Source: JAEUWI01 sp942492815 | GTDB taxonomy: Bacteria > Hydrogenedentota > Hydrogenedentia > Hydrogenedentales > JAEUWI01 | DNA: 64,000 nucleotides | NCBI GenBank assembly: GCA_942492815.1 | Contig: OW818658.1 | Span: 5,642,001-5,706,000 of the forward strand | Reading direction: 5' to 3' | In this document: positions 43,599 to 54,593 of the stretch, piece after piece | Position numbering within the stretch: the first letter of the stretch is position 1 | Layout of the letters: every line of letters begins with the position of its first letter | Made by a program: the position numbers and the translations under genes | Notes under the pieces: model-generated | Database searches by the model: none | What the model saw: the letters and a program-made list of their open reading frames with translations, nothing else | What the model was told of the DNA's origin: nothing

Positions 43599-44915
43599 TT
43601 ATTGCAGGGGTGTTTCGGCTGTTACCGCATCGGTTCCGGACAGCACCCATGCCTCGTTGAACCATGCATGCTTGATCGTCTTTCCAGCAAATACCGCGTC
43701 GTTCTCGTGCGTATATGTGACGTGGATGTTGCCGTCATTCGTCTGGATCATCGTGGGATAGGATGCGGTCCGCTTCTTGTCCTGTTCCTGCTGGAGCTTT
43801 TCCAGGAAGCGCTTGCGCACCCAGGTCTTCCCTTCGTCCTGCGACAGGTACAGGGAAAGCTGATGGCGCCCTCGGCGGACATCATTGAGCGCAAGCAGCC
43901 AATTCCCGCTCTTCAACGCGAGTGCGGAAACACTCGAACCAGAATTGGGAATCCCCAGTTCAACTTCAGTCCACGTCATGCCGCCATCCTTGGATTCGGC
44001 GCACTTGGTGTCGGGCGAGTTGCGCATATACGCCATGATTTCGCCGTTTTTCCGCTGCACGACGGAAGCCTGAATGCCGCGCTGTCCCAGCGGGCGGCTG
44101 AACTCCCAAGTCTTTCCCGCGTCCTCCGTGAATGCCATCATGGAGCAACCGAAGGTGTCTGAGTACAACGGGAGCATCATCCGCTTGTCCGAAAGCATGA
44201 TGGGAGGCTGCCGCGGCATCCAGCCGAGGCGCTGGAAGAGTTTGTCGCCGTGCTCCGCCTTGCGCTCTTCGATGCGGGAGAGCATCTCCGCCCTGCGCTC
44301 TTCACTGATCTGGCTGGTAGTCTTAAGCTCCTCGAGGCGCTTTTCCAGATTCTCGGTAAATACGGTTTCCGCGTCTTTCGGCAGGCAGAAGATCGCGTCC
44401 TGCCAGGCCCAGATCGGCGGGCCATCGCCCTCGTAGTCCGTGGAGTAGCGGTACTTGAGGAAGTAGCTTCGGACCAGGTTGTCGATGGCGGAAATCCAGA
44501 ACATCCACAGCCGGCCTTCGGGATCGATGTACATGGTGCAGTTCTGGTCTGGCAGACCCTTGTTGTCGGCCATGAGGAAGGGGGCGGACCAGGTAGATGA
44601 CCCCTTGTTTTTTCGCGCGCCGCTGATGACCAGCGTGTCGTCCGTCCGCTCGCCCTTGCCGTGAAACCAGCAGACGATGAGGTCGCCTTTGGGTGTTTCT
44701 ACTATGCTGGAGGAATGATTGTGAAAGTCTTCGGGGGGAAAGAGATGTTCTGATTCGTAGACGGGCTCGCGCTGAGTGGTCCGGTTTCCGCCGGCACCGG
44801 TGGTCTGGCAACCGCCAAGTCCAATCAGGCAGAGCGCGCCGGACAGGATCGCTGCGGTCAACCGGGCGAGGGTTCGCCGGGATTTGCTGAGTACGGGTTG
44901 GGGATCGTTCTTCAT
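43599..44915 (-). CDS. Sialidase-like BNR-repeat lipoprotein
   Basis: A 438-aa probable lipoprotein: the signal ends in a lipobox LIGLGGC. The body is a six-bladed sialidase-type propeller with Asp-box/BNR sequences (SSSIVETPKGDLIVCWFHG, TEDAGKTWEFSRPLG, SKDGGMTWTEVELG, SQDEGKTWVRKRFLE). Sialidase family members hydrolyse terminal sialic acids or act as other exo-glycosidases; key Arg residues are not mapped, so the exact reaction is open. The start is ATG 44915 with GGGAG upstream; the frame continues 55 codons further without support. It ends 43 bases before paralogue 3 begins, so all four genes may be co-transcribed. Confidence 0.83.
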   Translation of the reverse strand: MKNDPQPVLSKSRRTLARLTAAILSGALCLIGLGGCQTTGAGGNRTTQREPVYESEHLFPPEDFHNHSSSIVETPKGDLIVCWFHGKGERTDDTLVISGARKNKGSSTWSAPFLMADNKGLPDQNCTMYIDPEGRLWMFWISAIDNLVRSYFLKYRYSTDYEGDGPPIWAWQDAIFCLPKDAETVFTENLEKRLEELKTTSQISEERRAEMLSRIEERKAEHGDKLFQRLGWMPRQPPIMLSDKRMMLPLYSDTFGCSMMAFTEDAGKTWEFSRPLGQRGIQASVVQRKNGEIMAYMRNSPDTKCAESKDGGMTWTEVELGIPNSGSSVSALALKSGNWLLALNDVRRGRHQLSLYLSQDEGKTWVRKRFLEKLQQEQDKKRTASYPTMIQTNDGNIHVTYTHENDAVFAGKTIKHAWFNEAWVLSGTDAVTAETPLQ

Positions 44916-45039
44916 AGGGGGGACTCCCATAGTTGTCCAAGGCCTCTCCAGAACATGGTTCAGATGGTTAGTATGCCCCCAATGAGGCTGCTGTGCAACA
45001 GGGTAAACTCCACGGCTCGCAGTGGACTTTTTCGCACAG

Positions 45040-45068
45040 TTGAAGTACATCCGCGGCTCTGGTTTAAT
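45040..45068 (+). promoter_or_regulatory. Candidate promoter of the ceramidase-like gene
   Basis: TTGAAG (45040-45045) and TTTAAT (45063-45068) are spaced by 17 bases and lie about 49 bases before the start codon at 45117. The -10 box matches TATAAT at five of six positions. This is a sequence match only. Confidence 0.4.
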
Positions 45069-45116
45069 GAGCCGAGCCATTGCAGTAACCTTCCAGGATC
45101 TCCGGAGATGACAAAA

Positions 45117-46505
45117 ATGACACCCACACGCCGCCGCTTTCTGTTTCAGTCACTCGCCGGCGCCACGGCCTGGTCCCTGTTGCCGGGCTCCCTAAAGGCC
45201 GAGGAACATTCTGGTTCCTCGTTGCGCCTGGCCTCGTTCCGCTTCGATGTGACGCCCCCCATGGGCCACTCCCTTTGCGGTGGCTGGATCAAGCCGGTCG
45301 AGGCCGTGGACGACACTCTGGAAGCGATCGGCGTGGTGATTACGGGCGCGGGCGCGCCCATCGTGCTTTGCGCGGTGGACTGGACCGGCCTGCTTAACGA
45401 CGCCCATATACAATGGCGCGTGGCCCTGGCGGAGGCGGCGGGCACCACGCCCGAGCGCGTCGCGGTGCAGTGCGTGCACCAGCACAACGCGCCTTTTGCC
45501 TGCCTGGAATCGGAGCAGGTGGTTCAGGCTCAGGGCGATCTCCCCCACATCGTCGATCTCGCATTCTACGGCGAATGCCTGAAGCGGGGCAAGGCCGCCA
45601 TCGCCGAGGCGCTCCCCAAGGCGCGGCCCCTCACCCACATTGCCCATGGTCAGGCCAAGGTCGATCGGGTGGCTTCGAATCGCCGCGTTTCCCGCGATGC
45701 ACAGGGGCATGTACTGGCCATGCGCGGCAGCAGTTGCAAGGATGAAGCGTTGATCGCGCTGCCGGAGGGCCTGATCGACCCCTGGCTCAAAACGGTGGCC
45801 TTTTACGACGGCGAAGAAAAGATCGCGGCTTTCCATTATTACGCTACCCACCCGATGAGCTACTACGGCGACGGCCGGGTCACCAGCGATTTCGTGGGCC
45901 TCGCGCGCAAGCAGCGTCAGGCGGAAGAGCCCGATTGCACCCACATCTACTTTACGGGCTGCGCGGGCAACATTTCCGCGGGCAAGTACAACGACGGATC
46001 GCAACCGGTTCGGCCCATTCTGGCACAGCGAATCTACGATGGGATGGTGAAAGCCGAAGCCGAGTTGAAGCCCGAGCCCATCGGCAAGATCGCCTGGCGC
46101 ACAGTGGAAGTGCTGCCCAAGCCCCACCCCCAATATACCATCGCCGATCTGGAGGCTCAGATCGCGAACACGGACAACGCCGTGGCGAATCGCAACCGCC
46201 CTTCGTACACGTTGACCTGGCTCCGCCGCGCAGAAAAGAAAACGCCCATCGTCCTCAGCGCCCTGGCCATCGACGGCGTATCTCTCCTTCACCTTCCCGC
46301 TGAATCCTTCATCGAATACCAGCTCCGCGCCCAGGAACTCGCCCCGGATCGCTTCGTGGCCACGGCGGCCTATGGCGACGGAGGCCCCTGGTACATCCCC
46401 GTGAAGGAGGAGTATCCCAATGGCGGCTATGAAGTCTCCGTGGCCTTCTGCGATCCGGAGGTCGACTCGATTCTTACCGAGGGCATGCGGTCACTGCTGG
46501 CCTGA
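45117..46505 (+). CDS. TAT-exported neutral/alkaline ceramidase-like protein
   Basis: A 462-aa protein with a twin-arginine signal (MTPTRRRFLFQSLAG, cleavage near LKAEE). The body is related to the neutral/alkaline non-lysosomal ceramidase family: FRFDVTPPMG, VLCAVDWTGLLND, a VQCVHQHNAPFAC metal-site segment, YYATHPMSYYG, and TGCAGNISAGKYND, which matches the SQGTSGDL-type region of the fusion protein. Such amidohydrolases cleave N-acyl bonds of sphingolipids, but in this lineage the substrate is not known. The start is ATG 45117, because GGAG lies ten bases before it; the ATG at 45108 is too close to it. A clear terminator follows the gene. Confidence 0.88.
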   Translation: MTPTRRRFLFQSLAGATAWSLLPGSLKAEEHSGSSLRLASFRFDVTPPMGHSLCGGWIKPVEAVDDTLEAIGVVITGAGAPIVLCAVDWTGLLNDAHIQWRVALAEAAGTTPERVAVQCVHQHNAPFACLESEQVVQAQGDLPHIVDLAFYGECLKRGKAAIAEALPKARPLTHIAHGQAKVDRVASNRRVSRDAQGHVLAMRGSSCKDEALIALPEGLIDPWLKTVAFYDGEEKIAAFHYYATHPMSYYGDGRVTSDFVGLARKQRQAEEPDCTHIYFTGCAGNISAGKYNDGSQPVRPILAQRIYDGMVKAEAELKPEPIGKIAWRTVEVLPKPHPQYTIADLEAQIANTDNAVANRNRPSYTLTWLRRAEKKTPIVLSALAIDGVSLLHLPAESFIEYQLRAQELAPDRFVATAAYGDGGPWYIPVKEEYPNGGYEVSVAFCDPEVDSILTEGMRSLLA

Positions 46506-46555
46506 GGCTGTAGGAGAAAGACCCGACGCACCCCTTGACCGCGACCAGAAGAGTT

Positions 46556-46595
46556 GAACCGCAAATCTGCGCTAATTTGCGGTTCTGTTCTTTTT
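46556..46595 (+). terminator. Rho-independent terminator of the ceramidase-like gene
   Basis: GAACCGCAAAT (46556-46566) and ATTTGCGGTTC (46575-46585) form a perfect 11-bp stem with an 8-base loop, followed by TGTTCTTTTT. It lies about 50 bases after the stop codon. This is the most canonical terminator in the window. Confidence 0.85.
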
Positions 46596-46776
46596 GGTTG
46601 CGGCCAGCGGCAGCTCCAGGCTCTTCCGTGGTCCATATCCTTTTCTTGACCACACGATATTGACGGATTGCCCTACAAATTGTTCTTGGAGCGTTGAGAG
46701 CTTCGAGCGAAGCACACAGAATATCTTCCCTGCTCTCCTTTCGCCCCGGTCATGCCCCGCAGGGCCAGAACTAAGG

Positions 46777-47265
46777 TTAGACCGGAATGTGGAAGCGCAG
46801 CGTCCTTATTTTTCGCTCTTCGATGGGCCGTCCGTCGCCGCCGTCAACCAGATCCACCGACACCAACTCGCCGCGCTGCGTATACAGCATTTTATAGAAC
46901 TCGGTAATCGAATGGGACGTAATAATATCGCCGTCCTGAAAGCCAATCTTGCCCATGTAACCACCGGCCACCGGCTGGATGACGAAAACCTCGACGTTCT
47001 CTCCGCCGGCCTTAACCCAGGGGGAACCCGTTGTAAATCCCAAATCCTTTTCGATCTCCGGGGCGTACACGCCCTGGTACAAGTGGGCCTGGTAGAGCCC
47101 CCAGCCAACAAAGGCGCCAAGACCGAGCGCGAGCGCCCCGAGAACGATGCCGATCCCGAGGATGTAGCGGGAAAGCATCTCGCGCCAGTCCGTTTTGCAA
47201 CTGTACTTGTGGGTATGTTTGTGGGCGTGCTTGTGGTGTCTCTTTGTCCCGGTTTGCTTGGTCAT
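46777..47265 (-). CDS. Membrane-anchored PDZ-domain protein with His-rich N-terminus
   Basis: A 162-aa protein. Residues 1-25 are His/Lys-rich (KRHHKHAHKHTHKYS), then comes a transmembrane segment (ILGIGIVLGALALGLGAFVGWG). The C-terminal ~85 residues form a PDZ-like domain: PVAGGYMGKIGFQDGDIITSHSITEFYKML. The His-rich end would be cytoplasmic and might bind metal. It overlaps the SGNH gene by four bases (ATGA), so the two are translationally coupled. PDZ domains usually bind peptide C-termini, but the partner is not known. Confidence 0.8.
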   Translation of the reverse strand: MTKQTGTKRHHKHAHKHTHKYSCKTDWREMLSRYILGIGIVLGALALGLGAFVGWGLYQAHLYQGVYAPEIEKDLGFTTGSPWVKAGGENVEVFVIQPVAGGYMGKIGFQDGDIITSHSITEFYKMLYTQRGELVSVDLVDGGDGRPIEERKIRTLRFHIPV

Positions 47266-47990
47266 TTCGGGTTTCCCAAATTCGCTTGGATTTGCTCCGC
47301 CACGCGCGAGCCGAGGAAGGCATAACCCTCCGGCAGGTAGTGCACGTCGGCAGGCTTCTGATAGGTGGCAAGCTGGGGACGCACATAGCCGTGGAGGTCG
47401 TTGATGGGAACCTTCAACTCGGCCATGATCCTGGCGGCTATCCTGTTGTATTCCACCTCGTCCCCCGGGATTCGGCCCTTGGCCCCTTCCGGTACGGGTG
47501 TGGTGGCGGCCCAGATTACTTTCGCGCCCGATTTCTGCAGTCGCTGGGCCAGGGTGCGCAGGTTGGCTTCATAGGTTTCCGGTGTTACCGCCTTCTCTTT
47601 GCTGGCGTCCAGTTCGGTCCCCTTGGTGCGCTTGATGTCGTGGAGTCCCCAGTTGAAATGGATCACGTCCCACTTCTTGTCTCCGAGCCAGGCCTCAATA
47701 CGTTCGAGGCCCCGGTTCGTATCGCCCCCATTGTGAGGAATTCGATGGACATTGGCCTTGCCCTGCAGGAGGGCGCGGACCGACGGTGTGTAGCCGATGG
47801 AGATGGAATCGCCGATGATCAGCACACGGGGCAGGGCGGGGTCGTCCTCTACAAAGGCGTAGGCGGGGTTGTCCTTCTGGGCTGCACCCACCTGGGCCTC
47901 CCACGCGGCCCGCTCGTCGGAAGGTTCCTGGGCGATAGCGCCGAGAGCGAGGCAGGCCATGGATAGTGAGAAACACACAATTCGAGTCAT
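47262..47990 (-). CDS. Exported SGNH/GDSL hydrolase
   Basis: A 242-aa secreted esterase-like protein with a signal peptide ending at AIAQ. The SGNH blocks are IIGDSISIGY (nucleophile Ser62), HNGGDTNRG (block with Gly), FNWGLHDIK in place of GxND, and the ending ADVHYLPEGY with the Asp/His pair. Members of this type are often carbohydrate esterases or deacylases on sugars, which would fit the surrounding glycan genes. AAGG lies upstream of ATG 47990. It is followed by the PDZ gene with a 4-base overlap, and preceded by a hairpin and the DUF1501 gene. Confidence 0.9.
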   Translation of the reverse strand: MTRIVCFSLSMACLALGAIAQEPSDERAAWEAQVGAAQKDNPAYAFVEDDPALPRVLIIGDSISIGYTPSVRALLQGKANVHRIPHNGGDTNRGLERIEAWLGDKKWDVIHFNWGLHDIKRTKGTELDASKEKAVTPETYEANLRTLAQRLQKSGAKVIWAATTPVPEGAKGRIPGDEVEYNRIAARIMAELKVPINDLHGYVRPQLATYQKPADVHYLPEGYAFLGSRVAEQIQANLGNPK

Positions 47991-48030
47991 TGGATAAACC
48001 TTTTTGGTCTGGGCTGGCTGCGTACGGTCG

Positions 48031-48093
48031 CAGGGACGGCAGGCACTTCAGGGACAGCAGTTTCTGTCGTCGCTGCTGTCTCTGCCGTCCCTG
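48031..48093. repeat. Period-9 inverted repeat hairpin, CAGGGAC word (copy 4)
   Basis: CAGGGAC or CAGGCAC starts at 48031, 48040 and 48049; GTCGCTG, GTCTCTG and GTCCCTG start at 48069, 48078 and 48087. Both arms keep the 9-bp step and match over about 23 of 30 positions. It lies between the DUF1501 gene and the SGNH gene. Confidence 0.87.
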
Positions 48094-48108
48094 CAACATT
48101 GCAGCACG

Positions 48109-49545
48109 TCATATAATATCCCGCACGACGCGTCCATGCACGTCGGTCAGGCGAAAATCACGTCCCTGGTACTTGTAAATCAACCGCTCGTGATCGATGC
48201 CCATCAAGTGGAGGATGGTGGCGTGAAGGTCGTGCACATGCACGCCATTTTCCACCACGTTCACGCTGTAGTCGTCCGTTTCGCCATAGGTAATCCCGGG
48301 ACGCACTCCCCCGCCGGCCATCCACATGCTGAAGCAGGAGGGGTGGTGGTCGCGGCCATAGGTCTTGTCGGTCAACTCGCCCTGGCAGTACACGGTACGT
48401 CCGAATTCGCCGCCCCACACCACCAGCGTATCCTCCAGCATGCCCCGCTGCTTCAAATCGAGCACCAGGGCCGCGCTGGCGCGATCCGTGTCCCGGCATT
48501 GCTCGGGCAGGCGCTTCGGCAGGCCGCCGTGCTGGTCCCAACCCTGATGAAAGAGCTGCACGAAGCGCACGCCCCGCTCGGCCAGTCGCCGCGCGAGCAG
48601 ACAGTTGTAGGCATAGGTGCCGGGTCGGCGCGCATCGTCGCCATAGAGCGCGAAGGTGGACTCGGGCTCGCCGGAGAGATCGGTGAGCTCGGGCACCGAA
48701 GCCTGCATGCGATAGGCCATTTCATACTGGATGATACGCGTCTGGATATCGGCATCGCCCAGTTGCGCGTGGCGGCGCTCGTTCATGCGTGCGACGGTGT
48801 CCAGCATCTGGCGGCGCATGGCGGCATCGACACCGGGGGGATTGAAGATGTCCAGCACGGGATCGCCTTGGTTCCGAAATTTGACGCCCTGGTATTTCGC
48901 GGGGAGAAATCCGCTCCCCCAGAGGCGATCATAGAGGGGCTGGTCCGACCGGTCCAGCCCCTTGGAATTCATGGCCACGAACGCGGGCAGGTTGTCATTC
49001 TCCGAACCGAGGCCGTAGGCCATCCATGCGCCGATACTGGGCCGACCGGCAATCTGCGAACCGGTCTGGAGAAAGGTGATGGCCGGATCGTGGTTGATGG
49101 CTTCGGTGTACATGGACTTCACGAGGCAGATTTCGTCGGCGATCGCCGCCGTGTGGGGCAGCAGTTCGCTGAGCCAGAGTCCCGACTGGCCGTATTGCGC
49201 GAAGTTGTAGATGCTCGGCGCCACGGGGAAGTTCGCCTGGCCGGAGGACATGGTCGTCTTGCGCTCGGCGGGATAGACGGACGTGGGCACATCTTCGCCC
49301 CGGCGCGCGGCCAGGCCAGGCTTGTAGTCGTAGAGGTCCATCTGCGCGGGACCGCCGGACTGGAAGAGGTAGATGATGCGGCGGGCACGGGGCGCGAAAT
49401 GGGGCGCGCTTGCGATGCTCGCGGCGCTCTCCCGACCCAGCAACGTGGCCAGGGCCATCGCCCCAAGGCCCGTCGCCGACTTGCCAAAGAAGGCGCGCCG
49501 GTTGATGCGAGGATCGGGAAGGCTGTTCTGGCTCATGTCAATCAT
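48109..49545 (-). CDS. DUF1501 twin-arginine exported protein
   Basis: A 478-aa DUF1501 protein, paralogous to 12143-13591. The TAT signal is RINRRAFFGKSATGLGAMALA. Blocks shared with the paralogue are LFQSGGPAQMDLYDYKP, NHDPAITFLQTG, GVRFVQLFHQGWDQHG and LVVWGGEFGRT. Its PSD1 partner ends 46 bases upstream on the same strand, so this is the intact version of the pair that is interrupted at 12-18 kb. The start ATG at 49545 has only a weak ribosome site; ATG 49536 is possible. Function of the family is unproven. Confidence 0.93.
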   Translation of the reverse strand: MIDMSQNSLPDPRINRRAFFGKSATGLGAMALATLLGRESAASIASAPHFAPRARRIIYLFQSGGPAQMDLYDYKPGLAARRGEDVPTSVYPAERKTTMSSGQANFPVAPSIYNFAQYGQSGLWLSELLPHTAAIADEICLVKSMYTEAINHDPAITFLQTGSQIAGRPSIGAWMAYGLGSENDNLPAFVAMNSKGLDRSDQPLYDRLWGSGFLPAKYQGVKFRNQGDPVLDIFNPPGVDAAMRRQMLDTVARMNERRHAQLGDADIQTRIIQYEMAYRMQASVPELTDLSGEPESTFALYGDDARRPGTYAYNCLLARRLAERGVRFVQLFHQGWDQHGGLPKRLPEQCRDTDRASAALVLDLKQRGMLEDTLVVWGGEFGRTVYCQGELTDKTYGRDHHPSCFSMWMAGGGVRPGITYGETDDYSVNVVENGVHVHDLHATILHLMGIDHERLIYKYQGRDFRLTDVHGRVVRDII

Positions 49546-49591
49546 TTTTGCTTGCCGTGACTCTGTTGCAGGCGCTGACGACCTATCCGCG

Positions 49592-51895
<2,304 letters not shown>

Positions 51896-51944
51896 TGCTC
51901 CATGATACTGTATGTACAGAGCGGGGAAAAACCTGGCGCCCGTC

Positions 51945-52859
51945 CTACTCCTTCCCCACTTTATCCCGGCGGGCTTTCAGTTCTTTCCAAGTAGTCAAAA
52001 TAATCCCTTCCTCCTCAACGGCTTTTTTTGTGCGCGGATCGATCATGGCCTGGTAGTCGCCGTAGAGGAAGTCCCGGTTGCCGTTGATGATGCCGATCAT
52101 TCCATCGGGCTTCGTGCAGTGGATGATCATATAGGTGATGCCGGGCTTCAGGTTGCGGATGGCGTCCACGTAGAGTCCCACTTTCTCGTCAATATTGGTG
52201 GTCTTCCAGTTGTAGCTGTCGCTGTGGATGTGGTCGAGTACGGGCAGGCCGCCCTCCCAGGTCTTCTCCGCGAATTCGCCCGCGCGCGGCGCCATGAGAA
52301 TCGGGATTTGCTCTTCGATGGCCACTTTCACGTAGCGCTCCACAAATTTGGGGCGGAAGCACGTGCCCATATGGGAATCCATGTGGGTGACCGGCAGGCC
52401 CATAGTCCGTGCGCGATCGATCTGGGCGCGGATCTCCAGTTCAAACTCGTCCGGTGTGGCCTTCTCCTCCACATCCTTCACACCGTCGTGTAGACAGCCC
52501 ATGATGTCGGTCAATCCCGGCACCTGGTTCTTCCCGGCCAGGGGTGTCCAGCGATAGTGGTCATACTCTGAGGTCAGGGTGAGGTGCAAGCCCGAATCCA
52601 CATCGGGGTGTTCCTTCGTGTAGGCGAGCCAGCCGGGCACCCACGGGCAGGGCATCATCACGCTAACGGAAGTCACCAGGCCGTAGGCCAGGGCCTCGCG
52701 CGCGCCTTCATTGTTGGCGTAGGACATGCCCACGTCGTCGCAATGGATGATGACAATGCGATCTTCGGCCTTCCAGCCGAGACGCTCGCCGTAGGTGGGT
52801 TCCGCCAGGGCGTGGGTTGTGGCAAACAAGGACAGGACGGCGAGTAGTGCGAGTCTCAT
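51945..52859 (-). CDS. Exported ChbG/HpnK-type (YdjC) deacetylase
   Basis: A 304-aa protein with a signal peptide (MRLALLAVLSLFATTHALA). It belongs to the YdjC family of metal-dependent carbohydrate deacetylases, related to ChbG (chitooligosaccharide deacetylase) and HpnK. Metal and catalytic motifs are IIHCDDVGMSY, LHLTLTSE and THMDSHMGT. An exported form is less usual than the cytoplasmic ChbG and fits extracellular glycan work. The start is ATG 52859 with GGAG upstream; the TTG fifteen bases upstream lacks a site. It ends 49 bases upstream of the PSD1 start on the same strand. Confidence 0.88.
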   Translation of the reverse strand: MRLALLAVLSLFATTHALAEPTYGERLGWKAEDRIVIIHCDDVGMSYANNEGAREALAYGLVTSVSVMMPCPWVPGWLAYTKEHPDVDSGLHLTLTSEYDHYRWTPLAGKNQVPGLTDIMGCLHDGVKDVEEKATPDEFELEIRAQIDRARTMGLPVTHMDSHMGTCFRPKFVERYVKVAIEEQIPILMAPRAGEFAEKTWEGGLPVLDHIHSDSYNWKTTNIDEKVGLYVDAIRNLKPGITYMIIHCTKPDGMIGIINGNRDFLYGDYQAMIDPRTKKAVEEEGIILTTWKELKARRDKVGKE

Positions 52860-52885
52860 GGGGTAGGGCTCCAACGGTTGCTGCT

Positions 52886-52923
52886 GAGGCGGACCACCCG
52901 AGTACGTTCGGGTGGCCCGCCTC
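52886..52923. terminator. Long hairpin between the YHS lipoprotein and deacetylase genes
   Basis: A 16-bp stem, GAGGCGGACCACCCGA (52886-52901) with TCGGGTGGCCCGCCTC (52908-52923), has one mismatch and a 6-base loop. No T-run follows on either strand, so it may act as a terminator for the YHS gene, an attenuator or a processing site. Confidence 0.55.
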
Positions 52924-53006
52924 GTATGGTGGCAGAAGTCTGCACACCTGTCAACGAAAACGAGGGCCGGTGCGACGGCGCGCCCGTTTCCGCTGGAGCA
53001 GGCCGT

Positions 53007-53369
53007 TCAGGGTTTGGCTTCGTCCGCCGGTGCTGTCTCCGCGAATCTCGCCAGGATCGCTTCGGGTGCTTCGACAAATTTGCGCTTGCAGAAGTCGGAG
53101 CAGAAGCCGTAGGACTTGCCCGCGTGTTCGGCAGTCGAGGTGGCGGGGTACTCCGCCAGACTCATCTTGCAGACGGGGTCCAGCTTCATGGCGAGGGTAC
53201 TGACGTCGATGGCGGGCGTGGGCACGGCCGTAGTCGCTTCTGGCACTGGTGCAGCAGTGGCCACCGGCGGCGTTGGCGGGACGTCCTTTCCCTGATCGTC
53301 ACTCGCGCCGCAACCGGCCATCACGGACACGGCAATCACGGCGAATAGATAGATTTGGTTATTCATCAC
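53007..53369 (-). CDS. YHS-domain lipoprotein
   Basis: A 120-aa lipoprotein with the lipobox MAGC (cleavage at Cys20), an Ala/Pro/Thr-rich linker and a YHS domain: MKLDPVCKMSLAEYPATS followed by KSYGFCSDFCKRKFVEAPEAIL. YHS domains bind metals (often Cu or Cd) through such Cys residues and occur in copper-handling proteins. AAGGA lies upstream of the ATG at 53369. It stands near a DUF2946-like Cys-rich gene, which also suggests metal handling. Confidence 0.9.
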   Translation of the reverse strand: MMNNQIYLFAVIAVSVMAGCGASDDQGKDVPPTPPVATAAPVPEATTAVPTPAIDVSTLAMKLDPVCKMSLAEYPATSTAEHAGKSYGFCSDFCKRKFVEAPEAILARFAETAPADEAKP

Positions 53370-53448
53370 TCAATCCTTCTCAAAGGGTCTGCGGGCGGCC
53401 TCAGGCGAGTCGAAAAATCGCGCGACGCCGCGCACGGTTGCGGCAGGC

Positions 53449-54420
53449 TTATTGTAATCCGTAGTGCCCGATCATGCGGGGATAACGCAGGGCGTTCGCT
53501 TTGTCGCTCAACACGGGAAACTCGGTGTCGTAGCGGATGAATTCGACGTGGCCATCCATGTACAGCGTGTTGCAACCGCCGGGCACGTGGTTGTAGGCCA
53601 TGCCGCCCACCACCACATTGTTGTCCGCAAAATTACCGAAGGTGTCGAACATCACCACTACCTCGCTCTGCGCCATGGCGCTCGCGCCTGGATTGTTGAT
53701 GTCCGTGATGGCGAAGCGCTCCACGCCCTCGCGCAAACGGGAGGCATTGCCGGTTCCGGCAAAGCCCGTTCCGAGAAGTGGCATCCAGGGGATTTTCACC
53801 GTCACCGCGATATCGTTGTCCCAGTTCTTCGGCGTGATGTCGGCCGCCACCGGCAGCAGACCCGACAGCGTCCCGTTCGGGATGACCGGGCCGGATGCGG
53901 GCGACATTCCCGTGCTGTTGAACACACCGTAAAACTCATCGACGGAGGTCATGGCAAAGCCCGTGTAGAAATAGGAACGGCCCAATGCCGCCGCGCGGAA
54001 GTAATCCGCGCTCGCCTCGTCGAAATTGTTCACGGCGACTTGCAGGTGCTCTTCGATGGCCCCGACGGGCAGACGCGCGGCCACCATGGAGCCCTCCGCG
54101 TCGGCACCCGAATCCGAAGGGCAGCGGGCGGCCTCGATGTCACTCAGATACTCGGGAACGACCGAACTCGCATCGGGTGCCGCGAAGATGAAGGTGCCGC
54201 TGGTGTTGGCGTAGGGAGCGAGGGGCGGAAACTTCTGGCCCTTGCTCTCATTGGCATACATTTTTACCGTGAGGCCGAGCTGCTTCAGATTGTTCTGGCA
54301 GCTCGCTCTGCGGGCCGCTTCCCGGGCGCGGGCAAGCGCCGGCAGCAGGATGGCGGCCAGAATGCCGATAATGGCGATGACGACGAGGAGTTCAATGAGT
54401 GTAAAACCCTTTCTGGGCAT
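53449..54420 (-). CDS. DUF1559 pseudopilin-like protein (H-X9-DG type)
   Basis: A 323-aa protein with a type IV prepilin signal (MPRKGFTLIELLVVIAIIG, cleavage before FTLIE) and a long hydrophobic helix, followed by a DUF1559 body. The ending carries the H-X9-DG signature (HVPGGCNTLYMDGHVEFI). DUF1559 pseudopilins occur in many copies in planctomycete-type genomes and are thought to be assembled by a type II or type IV pilus-like machine. No other pilus genes lie in the window. AAGGA precedes the start. Confidence 0.94.
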   Translation of the reverse strand: MPRKGFTLIELLVVIAIIGILAAILLPALARAREAARRASCQNNLKQLGLTVKMYANESKGQKFPPLAPYANTSGTFIFAAPDASSVVPEYLSDIEAARCPSDSGADAEGSMVAARLPVGAIEEHLQVAVNNFDEASADYFRAAALGRSYFYTGFAMTSVDEFYGVFNSTGMSPASGPVIPNGTLSGLLPVAADITPKNWDNDIAVTVKIPWMPLLGTGFAGTGNASRLREGVERFAITDINNPGASAMAQSEVVVMFDTFGNFADNNVVVGGMAYNHVPGGCNTLYMDGHVEFIRYDTEFPVLSDKANALRYPRMIGHYGLQ

Positions 54421-54593
54421 GGATTGGTCCTTTCAAGACGAGAAACGGCAGATTTCGCGGGGCCATGAACGGGCGATGAACGTGACGTCCAAGTCGTTGG
54501 GCGATGGCGGCTGCCGTGTCCCCGCGAGGGCAGGAACAGGCATGCGAGCGCTGCGTTTCGACACACTTCGGGCGTTAAGAAAATGGATTGACG

